Below are positions 22,775 to 34,970 of a stretch of 64,000 nt of DNA, in pieces. Position 1 is the stretch's first letter, and the number at the start of each line of letters is the position of its first letter. The notes under the pieces were generated by a model. It worked only from the letters and a program-made list of their open reading frames with translations, was not told the origin of the DNA and searched no databases. Position numbers and translations under genes: made by a program. The DNA lies in NCBI GenBank assembly GCA_003550325.1, contig QKWP01001159.1, positions 76,476 through 140,475 of the forward strand, in the 5' to 3' direction. This stretch comes from Gigaspora rosea. Lineage: Eukaryota; Glomeromycota; Glomeromycetes; Diversisporales; Gigasporaceae.

Positions 22775-22965
22775 AGGACCCCGAAGAACTCTAATACAAC
22801 TTAAATGATTCTAATAAAGGAAATTTTGCATAGAAATTCATCAAACATTGCATTTTTATATAGAAATTTTCAAATTTTGCTCTATTTTATACATCTATTT
22901 GGCTAAAATACTGCTAAAATTATACAAACTTACATCTAAGTTGTATCAGAGTTCTTTGAGGTCCT
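22775..22965. mobile_element. MITE family T3, copy 1
   Basis: 191 bp. The left end AGGACCCCGAAGAACTCTAA is inverted at the right end (CAGAGTTCTTTGAGGTCCT). The flanks GTTATAAG and GTTATGAG form an 8-bp duplication with one difference. Non-coding. A second copy lies at 44,602. Confidence 0.85.
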
Positions 22966-22974
22966 GTTATGAGC

Positions 22975-24355
22975 ATAATTTAAGCAAAAAATTCATATAA
23001 TTTGTATAATTTGTATGCTTAAATTACTATATAATCCTAGATACTCTAGTATATCTGATATGTAAATAAAGTCATGGGCATCATCCATTTGTCACAAAAC
23101 CATAACCCTGGTCCATGATGCAGAGTAATCAATGGGTAAGTTTTTTGGATATTGATAAAGGAGATAATACATTTAAGAATCAGATAAAAGTGATATAATG
23201 AGTAAGGACTAATGTTTAATTGTTTAAATATGAGGCAATAGGAATTAGCCTTTTAAGAAAGGTAAGGTTGGAAATTGATCTATTCCTTTTATCTTTGCTT
23301 AGCTCAACGCAAGTCTAGCTTTGTTGTTAAGCTTACACCCACCCTCCAAAAGGATTCATTTGTGTGAATTGGTCCACAGAATGAGGAAACCTGGGTTTAG
23401 TGAACCAAGTTGATCTTAAAAATTTAACTTGACTAATTCGACTTAAATCGATTATTAATTTTAGTTTTTAGATAAAGTGTTTTTTTTATTAATTTTAGTT
23501 TTTAGATGAAGTGTTTTTTTTTAAAGATATTGCTATATGAAAAAATGCACCAATCATATCACTTATTATTCAGATGTATCCTAGTCTATCCTAAAAAAAA
23601 TGTAAAATTCAAAAAAGTGGATTAAAAAAATGAGAAAACCAAAATAAAAAAATTGGCTTAGGAAAAAAAACCAAAAAAAAGTCTAATCAGATGTAAGTCA
23701 TGAAGTTAATTATGTATTTAATTCTTATACAATAAACTTTTTAATTTATTAAATATCAAGCTAATTATAGTCTTATTAAAATGCATTTCTAACCTGTGAA
23801 TACCACTGATGGAAAAGAAATAATCCTGTAAATTAATTAACCAATGTGTTTATCTTGCAATTATTAGATGAGGTCAAAAAAAATTTTCATTCTATCGATT
23901 GGTTTTTTCAGGATGCATATATCATCATTGGGTAAAATTCAGAACCTATGACCAATATAATATCAATAATTTTATCAATTGGTTTTTTTCAGGATGCTTA
24001 ATCATCATTGGGTAAAATTCAGACCTATGACTGATATAATGCCAATTATGGAAAGAACCTTAATAATCGGTTAAGTCAGTTTTACAAAAATTGACTTGGC
24101 TAAGTCAACTAACTGACTTGAGTTGATTTTTTAACTATTGACTAGTATCACTATGCGGGTTTTGTTGGTGGTTTGCCTCATCAACCAAACTGTACCCACT
24201 GGGTATTATTCAGTAATAGGATGGTAACTGACTAATGCTACAAAATGTCTGCAGATCACATGACCAGCGAGGTAAAATCCCGTATGTGTATTCTGTAGTT
24301 ATGTTTGAAAATGGTCGAGTAACAAATAAAGTTATTAATTTAATTGAATAGCTGA
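22975..24355. other. AT-rich DNA with two short tandem duplications, no gene
   Basis: Unit ATTAATTTTAGTTTTTAGAT occurs twice at 23453-23522 (about 35 bp each). Unit TTGGTTTTTTCAGGATGC, followed by ATCATCATTGGGTAAAATTC, occurs twice at about 23,898-24,047 (about 77 bp each). From about 23,390 repeated words such as AAGTTGATC and TAAGTCAGTT give it the look of a decayed element interior. Confidence 0.5.
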
Positions 24356-24357
24356 CC

Positions 24358-24562
24358 TGACCCCGATTAAATTACATCATCTATCGGGTTACCTATCAGG
24401 TGACCCAGGTGGTGCCTTTTTTTTTCACCCGAGTGGTACAATTCACTAGTCATATTAACCCCAGATTTTTTTTAATTGACCCAGGTGACCCATCGGGTCA
24501 CCCGTTGGTTCAACTGTCGAGTGGTGCATTTTTTTGGACTGACCTGTTTCTACCCTAGTGGC
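24358..24562. repeat. GGGTGACCC-rich block, possible right subterminal region
   Basis: Contains CGGGTTACC, AGGTGACCCAGGTGG and CGGGTCACCCG words and the edge ACAATTCACTAGT, approximately the reverse complement of the edge at 20,027. Similar in composition to the blocks at 10.6 and 20.1 kb. Confidence 0.35.
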
Positions 24563-24599
24563 AAATTGTCCACCTGTAAAGATTTTTTAGACAGTCAAT

Positions 24600-24900
24600 T
24601 CACTAACCTGATCATTTTATTTTTTTGAAAATTTTCTCTTTTTTTACTTTAGGCGTAACTTTCTTTATAATTACATTTCGCGGAAAGACTTCATTTCTAA
24701 GCAAAGTTTCATCACCATTTATAGAAATATTATATTTCCAAGTAATTCTAAACCTAGTGCTAATTTAATGATACATTAATCGTTTTAATATATTATTATA
24801 CCAATAATTACTTTAATTCCATTAATAAAAATTTAATCATAGTCGAATGATCAATATTACTGACATATTTTAATTAATTAGTCTTTGTGACATCCTGATC
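24600..24900. mobile_element. Remnant of family T1 MITE upstream of Sel1-kinase copy 1
   Basis: AATTTAATCATAGTCGAATG, followed by ATCAATATTACTGACATATT and GTGACATCCT, matches the 3' third of T1 copies. It lies about 770 bp before the kinase start. The same remnant lies upstream of kinase copy 2 (45,100-45,460), so it predates that duplication. Confidence 0.5.
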
Positions 24901-25010
24901 TACTATGTCTAATTATTAATGCAATTACTAATTTTGTGTTATTCGTATGATCCATATGTATGCAAACTCTTATGTAAACAGTTTGAATAGATTGTGTTAC
25001 AATATTACTT

Positions 25011-25570
25011 TTTTTTTTAAACTCCCTACGGAGACGCTCAGTGGCATACTTTATTATTTTCAAATTTCAAAGGTCATATTACATCATATTACATTTGTTT
25101 GGGAATTCCTAACTAAACTACACCTCCCTCCATCGTCCGTTTACCCGAGTGATTTCCAGCAGGCCTTCCACGCTAGTGCCCTGTACCTTTCGGATCTCAG
25201 GTAGCTTTAAGGAACTACACATCCCGCCAGGTCGCTTTATAGGTCAGCCATTTTTCGTCGCCCTTGGGAACCACTTTCCACTTCGGTCGGTATATGTCGT
25301 CAGGTATCACCTTTTTTCCTTAAATCTGGCAATCTCAATGTTAACGTCATTTGTTGACGGATTTCGCCTTTTCTGGTCGTTCCGGCCTTTTGCTATACCA
25401 GTAACTGCATTCTTTTGTATGAATCCATTCTTAGAACATAAATGAACATCCTCTTGAAGATCATTTCCAAACTGGTCCTGGCAGAGTTTTCGCCGCCCAT
25501 TGGGCTTGAACTTGCGACCTTGTGTTTGTGACCCTGGAGCGCTAACCACTGCACTATCGACCCAAGGGTC
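25011..25570 (-). mobile_element. tRNA-derived SINE, about 560 bp, with target duplication
   Basis: Read on the minus strand from 25,570 it has a pol III A box (TAGTGCAGTGG, followed by TTAGCG) and B box (GCAAGTTCAAGCCC), then about 480 bp of unrelated body. It ends in a run of A, seen as ten Ts at 25009-25018 on the + strand. The target duplication TTACAATATTACTT is exact at 24997-25010 and 25571-25584. The paralogous locus upstream of kinase copy 2 has the same 14 bp once, uninterrupted, at 45543-45556, a clean empty site. The relatively high GC explains chance open frames on both strands (25149-25549). Confidence 0.88.
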
Positions 25571-25669
25571 TTACAATATTACTTAATAAAATTTATAGTT
25601 TGAACTTTAAATTCTTTTTAAAAAAATTCCAGATTGGATGTATAATTTATTCATGCATAAACCTTCAAC

Positions 25670-27660
25670 ATGGACAAATTAATATCGTCAGGAATTAATA
25701 AACTTGCTGATAAATTTCTAAAGTGTATTGGCATAGAAAAGGATGAACGTAAAGCTTTTGAGTTATATCTTAAAGCTGATAAGATGAGGAACGTTAAGGG
25801 AACATTTAATGTTGGAAATTGTTATTATTATGGAATTGGAGTTGAAAGTGATTTACAGAAGGCATTTTTTTATTACCAAAAATCTACAGAGATGGGGGAC
25901 GCTGATGGAATGTGTAATGTTGGATATTGTTATTATTATGGAGTTGGAGTTGAAACGAATATATGTAAAGCACACATGTATTATCAAAAAGCAGCAGAAA
26001 TGGGAGAAATATTTGCACTCGGTGTATGCTATGATAAAGGAATTTGAGTAGAAAAGGACGTAAAGAAAGCATTCAAATATTTTCTAAACTCTGTGGAGAT
26101 GGGAAATGTTAAAGGGATATTAGAAATTGGACGTTGTTATCTATATGGAATCGGAGTCGAAAAGAATGAACATAAGCGGATCGAATTTTATCAAAAATCT
26201 GCTGATATGGGTGATGTCCTTGGAACAATTAATCTCAGTTATTGCTATTCTAATGGAATTGGAGTCAAAGAAGATAAAAATAAAGCATTCGAATATTATA
26301 AAAAATCTTCGGATATGGGATATGCTATGGCGACATATAATGTAGGAGCTTTTTATCATTATGGTTTGGGTGTTATAAAGGATGAATGTAAAGCGTTCGA
26401 ATATTATAAAAAATCAGCAGAGATGGGATACGCTGATGGAATGTATCGTGTTGGCGAATTTTATCAAAAAGGAATCATTGTTGAAAAGGATATAGATGTT
26501 GCTTTTGAATGGTATTTAAAATCAGCTATTGCTGAACAACCCGGTAACCCAAAAGAAGAATATTTTCATTGGATACCATTTGAAAAATTTGAAAATATTG
26601 AAGAGATAGGTAAAGGAGGCTTTTCTACCATTTTCAAACCAAAATATTTAAATAACTATGGATCATATGAAGAAGTAGCGATTAAACTTGTAAAAGGCTC
26701 CAATAAAAATAGAGAACCATTCTTAAAAGAGGTATTATATTAAAATTTGATTAAATATTATATTTTTTTAATATTATTATTTTTTTTTTAAATATTATTT
26801 TTGGTTAAATAAATTAATTTATTCTGTTTTTTAGTTGAAAGCTTGTCATAGTTTAGATCAATATTTAGGAATTTCAAGAGATGAAAAAACAAATGATTAT
26901 ATTTTAGTGCTTATTATGCAAAATACGGACCATTTAGCAAAAATCTTGTCGATATCTTTAAATTTGAATGGAACCTCAAGTTAAAGATACTACGTGATAT
27001 TATAACCAATCTTGATCGTATTCATTCTCAAAAATATTTACATCGAGATCTGCATCCTGGAAATATTCTGTTGAAGGAAGATTATGAAGCATATATCACT
27101 GATCTAGGTTTATCGAAACCACTTGATGAAGAGGAACGAGAAGAACGCATTCATGAAGTTTTACCGTATCTTGCACCGGAACTCTTTCAAAAACAACCAT
27201 ATACTCAAGCTTCAGATATTTATTCATTCGGAATAATTATGGTAAAAATGACAACTGGTCAAAGACCTTTCAATGATTATAAATTTATATCGATCTTGTA
27301 ATAAAGGTTTATAATGGGCTACGGCCATAATTTGGACCAAGAATTCCTGATTGTTATATTGAATTAGCAAATCAATGCATGGATTCGGATCCAAAAAAAC
27401 GTCCAACATCTAGTGAAATAATTATTAAACTGAATGAATGGCTAAATATTATTGAAATTGAAATCGAAAACAAAATTAAATGTCAATTTTTGGAAAGTGA
27501 TGAGATTAATAAAAAATTTTCAACAATTAAAGAAAATTTAAAAAATATATATACAAGTAAGCGTATAAAATAACAGAAATTAACAAAAGCTTATCAAATC
27601 TAAAAATTAGTAACCTGTGGGTATTGTAGAAGTTCCAAATTTTTAACAAATTAATTCGAT
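25670..27660 (+). pseudogene. Sel1-repeat protein kinase, copy 1 (broken)
   Basis: N-terminal scaffold of about eight Sel1-like repeats (25670-26530; for example KAFEYYKKSAEMGYADGMYR) fused to a protein kinase domain. Kinase motifs: GKGGFSTIF loop (26617), VAIKLV lysine (26677), an intron at 26731-26834 (GT...TTTTTAG), YLHRDLHPGNILL catalytic loop (27035), TDLG in place of DFG (27098), LAPEL (27171) and DIYSFGIIM (27217). A charged tail follows to about 27,570. Such fusions are a large family in these fungi, possibly in signalling; the substrate is unknown. Breaks relative to copy 2 are a TGA for Gly codon at 26045, a missing base near 26,913 and a missing base near 27,291. The start is the first ATG before the repeats, after CCTTCAAC, which is conserved in copy 2. 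Confidence 0.88.
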
Positions 27661-30170
27661 ATTACTATGCATTTATTATGAAAATATGTTTTATTATTTA
27701 TTATTCTATATATTTGCTAAATTAAGATTTATATGGGATTATTAATTATTGTAATTAATTTAATAAAATTCTTTAATAGTAATCAAAAAAATATTAAAAA
27801 TGAATAATTCTGCTCAACTAAATTATTCTTATGATTCGAATAATTCTTTTCTTATCTACACAAATTTAAATGTTTAAATAATATTTTACATCTACCAAAA
27901 ATTATTATAAAATTCAATCTCAATTCATCCTGATAATAATATGCTATAAATCTCTATCATCAATATAGATAATATGCAAGAATAAATTTATTAATAAAAA
28001 AGTTTTTAAATCTAATTATCATATACTTCAATGCAATTAAATTTAATTGAATTATATTTAAATTTAATTAATTCATATTTAAATCTTATTGCTTAAATGA
28101 TAAATGATTAAATTTACAGAGTATATATACATTAGATCATTCGATTCTCTATATGATGTAATTCTTGATCTCCTTGTATCTCATGTCGTTCAAGAGACAC
28201 CATAACATGGCTTCATAAGCTGCATATTCTTTTTTGAATTATTTCGTAACTATTGAGTTTATTTATGAAAAAAATTAAAATGATAACATCCATTTTTTTG
28301 TTGAGCTCGATGATATTTCCATTAGTATATACTTACGATAAAACCTAGTTTTTGTAATTTAATGATTCCCTCTTGTTACCAAATGAAAATCGGAAATGAT
28401 TGTAGACGTTCATATGATGATAAGCTCGCAAACTTTAATCATGATAATCTGATTGCATAACATACCCAAAATATAAATTATCATGGATTTCATATAAAGA
28501 TTTAAAAATAACAAAACGATACAGTAGAAGAAAGTGGATTCTCAACTGCCTTTAAAGATACAGTATTTTAGTAAAAAAGAACTACACATTATTGTACTGT
28601 TACCTGTGATACTTATCACACCCAAATTCCAAATTCAAATAAAATTAAAAAGAATTAATGAAAGAGGTGATTTATTTTTATGCCAACCTTTATTGAACTA
28701 ATTTGCACATTGAAATGTTAATCGTCATTTAATTTAAATACAGCATTAAAACTTAAGAATTATTGTTAAATTGAATATAAAAATAATCTATTTTTGGAAT
28801 ATCAAGACATGAAACCTCCAATATTGTATTCTCATCTCAAAATATGCAGAAATTTATTCTTTGCGTAATAATCAATAAACTGTTTTACGAATAAAATAGA
28901 AAAATAAATTGCAATAATTATATTGGGTGTTTCAGACCTAAAGTTTAATTTTCTGATTTGAATTAAATTTGTGACGTATTTATTTCAAAATCAATGATTT
29001 ATAACATTTATAACACCTATTTATTTTTATTTGTAAGTTAATTTATATAATACTGTAATAATGTAATTTTTTGCAATTGTCATTTTCCTTCGAAATTCAA
29101 TCAGAAAAAAATTTCTTATTATATCTCCGGATAACTCCTATTACTTTTCTGATTTCGAAATTTCGAAACAGAATAGGGTCATTCAAAGCTAACTTCTTTC
29201 AAAAACAAGTAGGGGTTTAAAAAGTCCTATTTCTAGTTTGAAATTTTGAAATCAGATAATGAAATAGGTGTTATTCGGTGATGAAATAAGCATCCTTAAT
29301 ATATAAATAAGCTTACAAATTAAAATAAATAAAGTTTACGAAGCACTGATTTCAAAAATTATTACATCACTAATTTAATTTGAAATCAGAAACTCTTAGC
29401 ATTAGGTTTAAATTACCCTAATAGGGATTTTCGAACTTCGATTTATTTCCAAAATAAGTTAACTCTGACACCCCTATTGTATTTCTTTCGAACTTGAATC
29501 TGCTAATTCTCAACAATAACGGTCATAATTTATAGCATAACCTATAAAGAACATATTTCGTAGATTTAGGACTTTTGATACTATCAAGTACAAATAAGTA
29601 CAACGCAAAAAATGAAAATTACGGAGCCATGCTTTATGTAATTCCTAAATTGTTAAAGAAAACTATTTACTCATAGCTGTGAATATTTATTAATTAGAAA
29701 TCATCATGTGAAAAATAAATAAAATATTGCGACGCAGATTCGAAAATATCATAATGGAAGCAGGTTACGGCATAACCGACCAGAATTAGATCGTAATTAA
29801 CTAACATGCTGTTAGTATAATAATCAGTGTTGATATTTTTTATGTTCCATTGGAAAATTTCAGTCAAAAATTTCAAATTTTCCGTTGAAGCCCTTAACAA
29901 TAATATCTGAAATAATGAAAAACCATAATATAGGCGGCCTTGTTGTCTGATTTTAATAATTCGAGTAATCTAGTTGTACTGTATTGTGTGATAATAAGTT
30001 TGGGTAATACTGATAAATTATTAATTTTCAGCTTTCTGAATAAAACTTGCTATGTTTTTCAATTATTTTTTGAGCCTCTATTCTGAATCTACATATATTT
30101 CTTATCTACCTACAATTATAATTGATAAAATTTTCACCATATTGATAATATCAAAAGAAAAAAGTCATAT
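27661..30170 (+). repeat. Non-coding spacer shared downstream of both kinase copies
   Basis: AT-rich DNA matching 56,370-59,090 through most of its length; for example TATCACACCCAAATTCCAAA and GGCAGGTTACGGCATAA-type stretches occur in both. There is no conserved open frame. At about 29,562 it has the uninterrupted site (GAACATATTTCG) where the other copy carries a mariner-type MITE. The shared length suggests one duplication covering gene plus spacer. Confidence 0.7.
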
Positions 30171-30226
30171 GTTTATATTATTACAAAAAAAAAAGTTAAA
30201 GAAAGCAGATTTTTTGATAGTAAATT

Positions 30227-30996
30227 TTATTCTTCATAAGATAGTATAGGTCTTCTCGTTTATTCTGGCTCAACTATAGTAATATAAAAGTAAAACATTT
30301 TTATATATAATAATTTATTTTATTAAATTTTTTAAACTTATCTTTTGAAAAAACAGTACATTGTAATACAGTATTAAGTTATAAATTTAATTTTTTTATA
30401 TTTATATTAAATATTTTCTATTATCAATTTTTTAGGTTATTATATAATAATAAATTTATTTACTTATTAATTTATTATTATTTTTTTATTATGCAAATTA
30501 TAATTGATTTATAAGACAAAAATATTCTTAATAATATTTTATATATAAAATAAAATTTTTATAAATTTTAAAAAATTTTTATTAATATAGTTTTTAGGTT
30601 AAAAACTAGTAAATAAGAAAAAATATACTGGTTTTTAATATAATATATGCTTATATAATAAATTAGTAAATTTATAATTAATAAATTTTTAATTAATATT
30701 ATATTAAAATTCAAATTTAGAGAATTATTTTTTATGTTTATACATTATTAAAATTTTTAAAATTTAAAAATTGAATAAATTTAAAGATTTTTTTTAAAAA
30801 AATTGAATCAATAAATTATATAATTTTTTTTTATAAATATATTGACAAAACGTTCAAATAGTATATATATTTTTTGAATTGCTAGTTAATAGAAAAAAAT
30901 TAGTACTTTACTATATACTATCTTTAACCTATTCAATTTCTCCGCCAGAATATATGAGAAGACCAATAATTAAAAATTATTCTTCATAAGATAGTA
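30227..30996. mobile_element. AT-rich TIR element inside 20-bp direct repeats
   Basis: An element of 716 bp (30249-30964) has 21-bp inverted ends with two differences (GGTCTTCTCGTTTATTCTGG, and its complement at 30944-30964). It lies between exact 20-bp direct repeats TTATTCTTCATAAGATAGTA at 30227-30246 and 30977-30996. The right repeat is 12 bp away from the element end. The interior is almost pure A/T with no coding frame. This block, with flanks to about 31,040, is absent from the paralogous spacer at 59.08 kb. Confidence 0.55.
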
Positions 30997-31529
30997 ATTA
31001 AAAATCTAAAAATCTAAAGCTTATTACAAATAAAGCATTGCTGGAGCATGATATTATAATGAAAAACTTTGACCGCAAAAACTCGAGTTCTGGTTTCAAA
31101 CAGGGTCGAACTGAGTTCGGGTAAGTAGGATAACATCCCTATATTTTTGTTAATGGTGTTCTATAACTCTGATAACCTTCAACTTGCTTTTTTTTCTTTT
31201 TGTCTTTTTTTGAAAAGTATTTTAAACTGTATAAATATTGTAAAATTAAAAAAATTTGTTAGCCAATCATGAGAAAGTCTCCTATGAACAATCGTCTAGA
31301 TATAAGGATACTACGAGTGATATAGTATAGTATGGTAATGAAGAATGACTTAATGAGGTGATTCAAAAAATTCGGATGATAATAATTCATTAAAGAAATT
31401 ATATATTCGAAAATATAAAAAACATCCTAGTTTATTTTAATGAAGTTTTTCAGATTTTGAGTATAAACATTTATACGATTTTTAAGATCTATAATTCTTA
31501 AGATTTCACATCAAACACTATTTAATTAT

Positions 31530-32870
31530 ATGTCGTTAAATAATTGGAATGAACAAGAAACTCAAATCAGCTGTGCGATTGAGGCAAGCAAAAGAAGCTT
31601 GTAAAAATTTTTATCGTGATGGATTAAATAGTGGATCAATTGCAACTTCTAATAACGCATTGTTAATGAGGCAGGTAAAGGTCAAAGTTTTTTTTTAAAT
31701 TGTTTAATTTTTTCAAAGATGTACATCACATTCCATTTACACATATTATTTTTGAACGGCTTCACTAAAGATGAAGAATTACTCCTGTAATTAATAAATG
31801 TTGCTTATGTTGGTACTCGTCTTTATGACAGAATGGTAGATGCCGTAAAAACTTTTCGTAATAGTAGTGACCGTACCCGTCCTTGGATTTTGACCGTAGT
31901 TACTGATGGAGATGATACACATAGTAACCTGGATTTTTAAATATTTGTGTGAATGAAGTATCACGCTCATTTGTTAATGAATCTAGTAATTATTTATTTG
32001 TCCTTGGAGTTGGAGACTACTTAACTCTGAAAAGATTGAAGAGGTATGACAAGGTTTATTCCTTTAGAATAAAATTGTTATTTAATATTTTGATTAAGAA
32101 TTTATGTCTTAAACTAACATGTTAAAAGTTTTTTTAAAAAAAAAAATTAGATAATAAACACAGGAAATTTCACATATTACCTTGTTAAAGATTTTTATTT
32201 TCTCGAATACACTTGATAATCGCCTAAAGCATTAACACCTCTAAATATCTCTCTCTTAAGTGCTTATCTATCGGCAACATTACTGCATCATGAGCCGAAA
32301 TTCAAAATTAGAGAAAGCTTAATAATGTGGCAATTGATTATGCACTTTTAATTGATGTGTCAGAATCAATGGAGATATACTATTTTTAGCAGTTTTAGCA
32401 CGAGGATGATGGAGAGAAAAATTTAACTTATTAAAATACGCCCATCGCCTCTTAAATGTTTTGCTAGACATGACTTAAAAGAGAAGAAATATCGTAGTGA
32501 GGGTTGGTGTGATGTGTGTGGAAAGGATGGTCAATCATCAGCAAGACTTTATTATTATATTTATTGCTGTAAATTTGATTCTCTTTTGAAGCGCTCAATT
32601 TCTCTTTTTATGGTTTGGAGCAGTGGTTGTAATTTTGACGTCTGACCTAGTCACTATGAACCTGGACGCGAATGCAAACCTGAAAGCCCCTGTCCAAACG
32701 AACATCCTTTTCGTTATATTCAGCTATCCACAAAATTGGTACGCAATGAATGTCGGGAAACACATTCAATGGAATACATTTACGATGTTATCTATGTGTT
32801 CAGAATATCGTTTATTAGAGCTAATGATAGACGTGTTAAACTTAAGAAGAATATCACTGGTTAAACACAT
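31530..32870 (+). pseudogene. vWA / DC1-like zinc-domain gene, copy B
   Basis: The most complete copy. From the ATG at 31530 the frame gives NEQETQISCAIEASKRSL, resembling a ubiquitin-interacting motif (E-rich, AI..S). The overlapping frame from 31549 continues KNFYRDGLNSGSIATSNNAL up to a GTAAAG donor at 31675. After the intron come YVGTRLYDRMVDAVKTFRN and WILTVVTDGDDTHSN (31,810-31,925), giving the Thr and Asp of a vWA metal site, then NYLFVLGVGDY. Further on are DYALLIDVSESM (32,335) and RHDLKEKKYRSEGWCDVCGK (about 32,465), a C1/DC1-type His-X12-CX2C cluster. Next is NECRETHSMEY. Frames change several times and TAG/TGA codons intervene, so I call it a pseudogene. It lies about 4 kb downstream of the kinase, on the same strand. 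Confidence 0.65.
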
Positions 32871-32954
32871 TATATTTTAATTAAATATATAATATCACAT
32901 AATATATAGTACATATATAATAATTATACAAATAATAATTACTAGGTAATATAT

Positions 32955-33530
32955 TAGGGCGAGACATCAACTAAGTAATCAAAACTATGTTAGCAAACTA
33001 TGATATTTTACAAATCATAGATCAATTTTTTATTCAAATTCGAATTGCTCAATTACTACATAATACAAAAAAAATTCAAACTTATTCTACTTCTCGTCAA
33101 GGCATCAAATTACCTTGAAACTTTCACAAATTGCTTATAAAATGCTAGAGAATAAAACAAGTTGATAATTTTGTGTCAACGTATAAATTTTTGGCATTCG
33201 TCTTATAGAACCTAATAGAATGCCTTCTTAATTTTATTGATATTGATTTAGAGTAAAAAAAAATCTCGAAACCTTAAATAAATATTTACTTAAAGCTTTC
33301 GCAAAAAATTCAACATAAACCTTCGAGATAATTCTAATGAATGCTCTTCGTTCAAAAAAAAATCGAAAAATAAGTGCAATTTTGTCTGAATCTTTTAGAA
33401 ATTTGTATATTTTTTGATATAAAAATAATATTCAATTTATTATTATTAACTTTGCTAATAAATCTGATCTTAATAAATTGATCAATGTTGCCAACATAGT
33501 TTTGATTACTTAGTTGATGTTTCACCCTAT
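32955..33530. mobile_element. hAT-like MITE, family T1, copy 3
   Basis: 576 bp with the best preserved ends: TAGGGCGAGACATCAACTAA on the left, inverted on the right (AGTTGATGTTTCACCCTAT). The 8-bp duplication TAATATAT is exact at 32947-32954 and 33531-33538. It is the copy of the 16.5-kb insertion carried along in segment B. Confidence 0.8.
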
Positions 33531-34970
33531 TAATATATAGATTTTATTTTATATACTTGCAAATATATTAAAATATATATATGTTGCCTAGCAATTAAGA
33601 TATTATTTGTACTATATACCGTATTACAAGATTCTATTTAGTTAAATAATATTCTTACTAGTTATGCGTCAAGTTACTTTAGTAAGTTTTAAATATGAGA
33701 ATACTGTAACATACTGTATTTAGTAAACTAGTTCTTAGTTTTTAGTTTATATAACCGTTGAATTTATTTATCATACAGTCTTCTAACCTCTATATTAATT
33801 CAAATTTTTTAACACAAATTTTTTTATTCGTAAGAATACCTTTATTTTCTTATAATCACTATCGCGTTCTATACTATTGATAAAAAAATATATATTTATT
33901 ATATTTTCTTTTATAAAATCACATCTGTATGATATGTATTTGTAAGTTGATGGTACAATTAATGAATTGCGGCATTGCAGTATTTTTGCATAATTATAAC
34001 TAACAATTAGTTTTTTCGAGTACCTAAAGGTAAACTAAATTTTGTTTGAATATTCTGTATGACTTAGTGTTGAGAAATAGCCGATCATGCCAGTCAATAA
34101 AATACAGGCAAATGTGCGTATGGTTTTTTATATCAGGTCAATTCTTTATTTCACACGTAAATGACCAATCATTTGGTCATTATTCATTTGAAGTGCCAAC
34201 ACTGTATAATTATTAATTATTATTTCTAATATATTTAAAATAAAAAAATATATTTATGAAATTTAATGTTTAATTTGAATTCTTAAATTAATGCTATATA
34301 TGTTCGAAATTATTCAAATACAAGGACAAACATTGAATCTTTGGGTAAAATCTGGAAATTTGAAGAGTCAGTGTTTAGAGAATAAGTTTAAGCAGTTTAG
34401 CTTTTTGTATAAATTATATAATGCAGATTGAAATAATATGAAGTCTTTCTCAGAATACCATATATAAGTGCTAAAAGAGAGTTTTCTCTTTGCAGCACTA
34501 ATTACACTAAACATAAATAGTAGTATGTGTGATTAGTGTATCAATTAGAATTTGTAGATTAAAATCATTTAGTTTCAGGTAAATTAGTATGCTAGATCCG
34601 TCGTTAAATGATTGGCTATATAGTAAGGAAGGCTGGACCTAGAATTATATTCACAAATAATAAATTTAAATACAATTGCAAGTTATTTTTGGCGGTTCAA
34701 AAAAACTGTATGCAGATATTACGCAAATGTGCAATAGTCTTGGACATTGTATATTTCCACCTATTTTAATATATATAAATTATATGGGTATTTTCAAGAG
34801 AAACAACCATTTTTACATAAACAAACTTTTGTGTAAATCGATTTTGAGTAATATCTACATATAAAATTTTCAACTTATTCTTTTTGTGAAGCTTTTTATT
34901 ATATTATATATATTGCAAACTTTTTTATTAAATGTATATCTATTCAAAAATAAAATAAAATAAATTTTAA

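Noticed and set aside
25149-25549. Overlapping frames of 80-98 codons as genes
   Set aside because: They lie within the SINE body, on both strands, start with non-ATG codons and have no motif.
31080-31130. GGTTTCAAACAGGG and GGGTTTCGAACTGAGG (59,135) as a pol III B box
   Set aside because: No A box at a suitable distance upstream; conserved only because the spacers are paralogous.
18363-34864. Shared peptide (ITQMCNSLG...PPILIYINYMG) at 18,363 and 34,676 as a gene
   Set aside because: Both lie in the A/B duplication, differences are not concentrated at third codon positions, and the start regions differ in frame.
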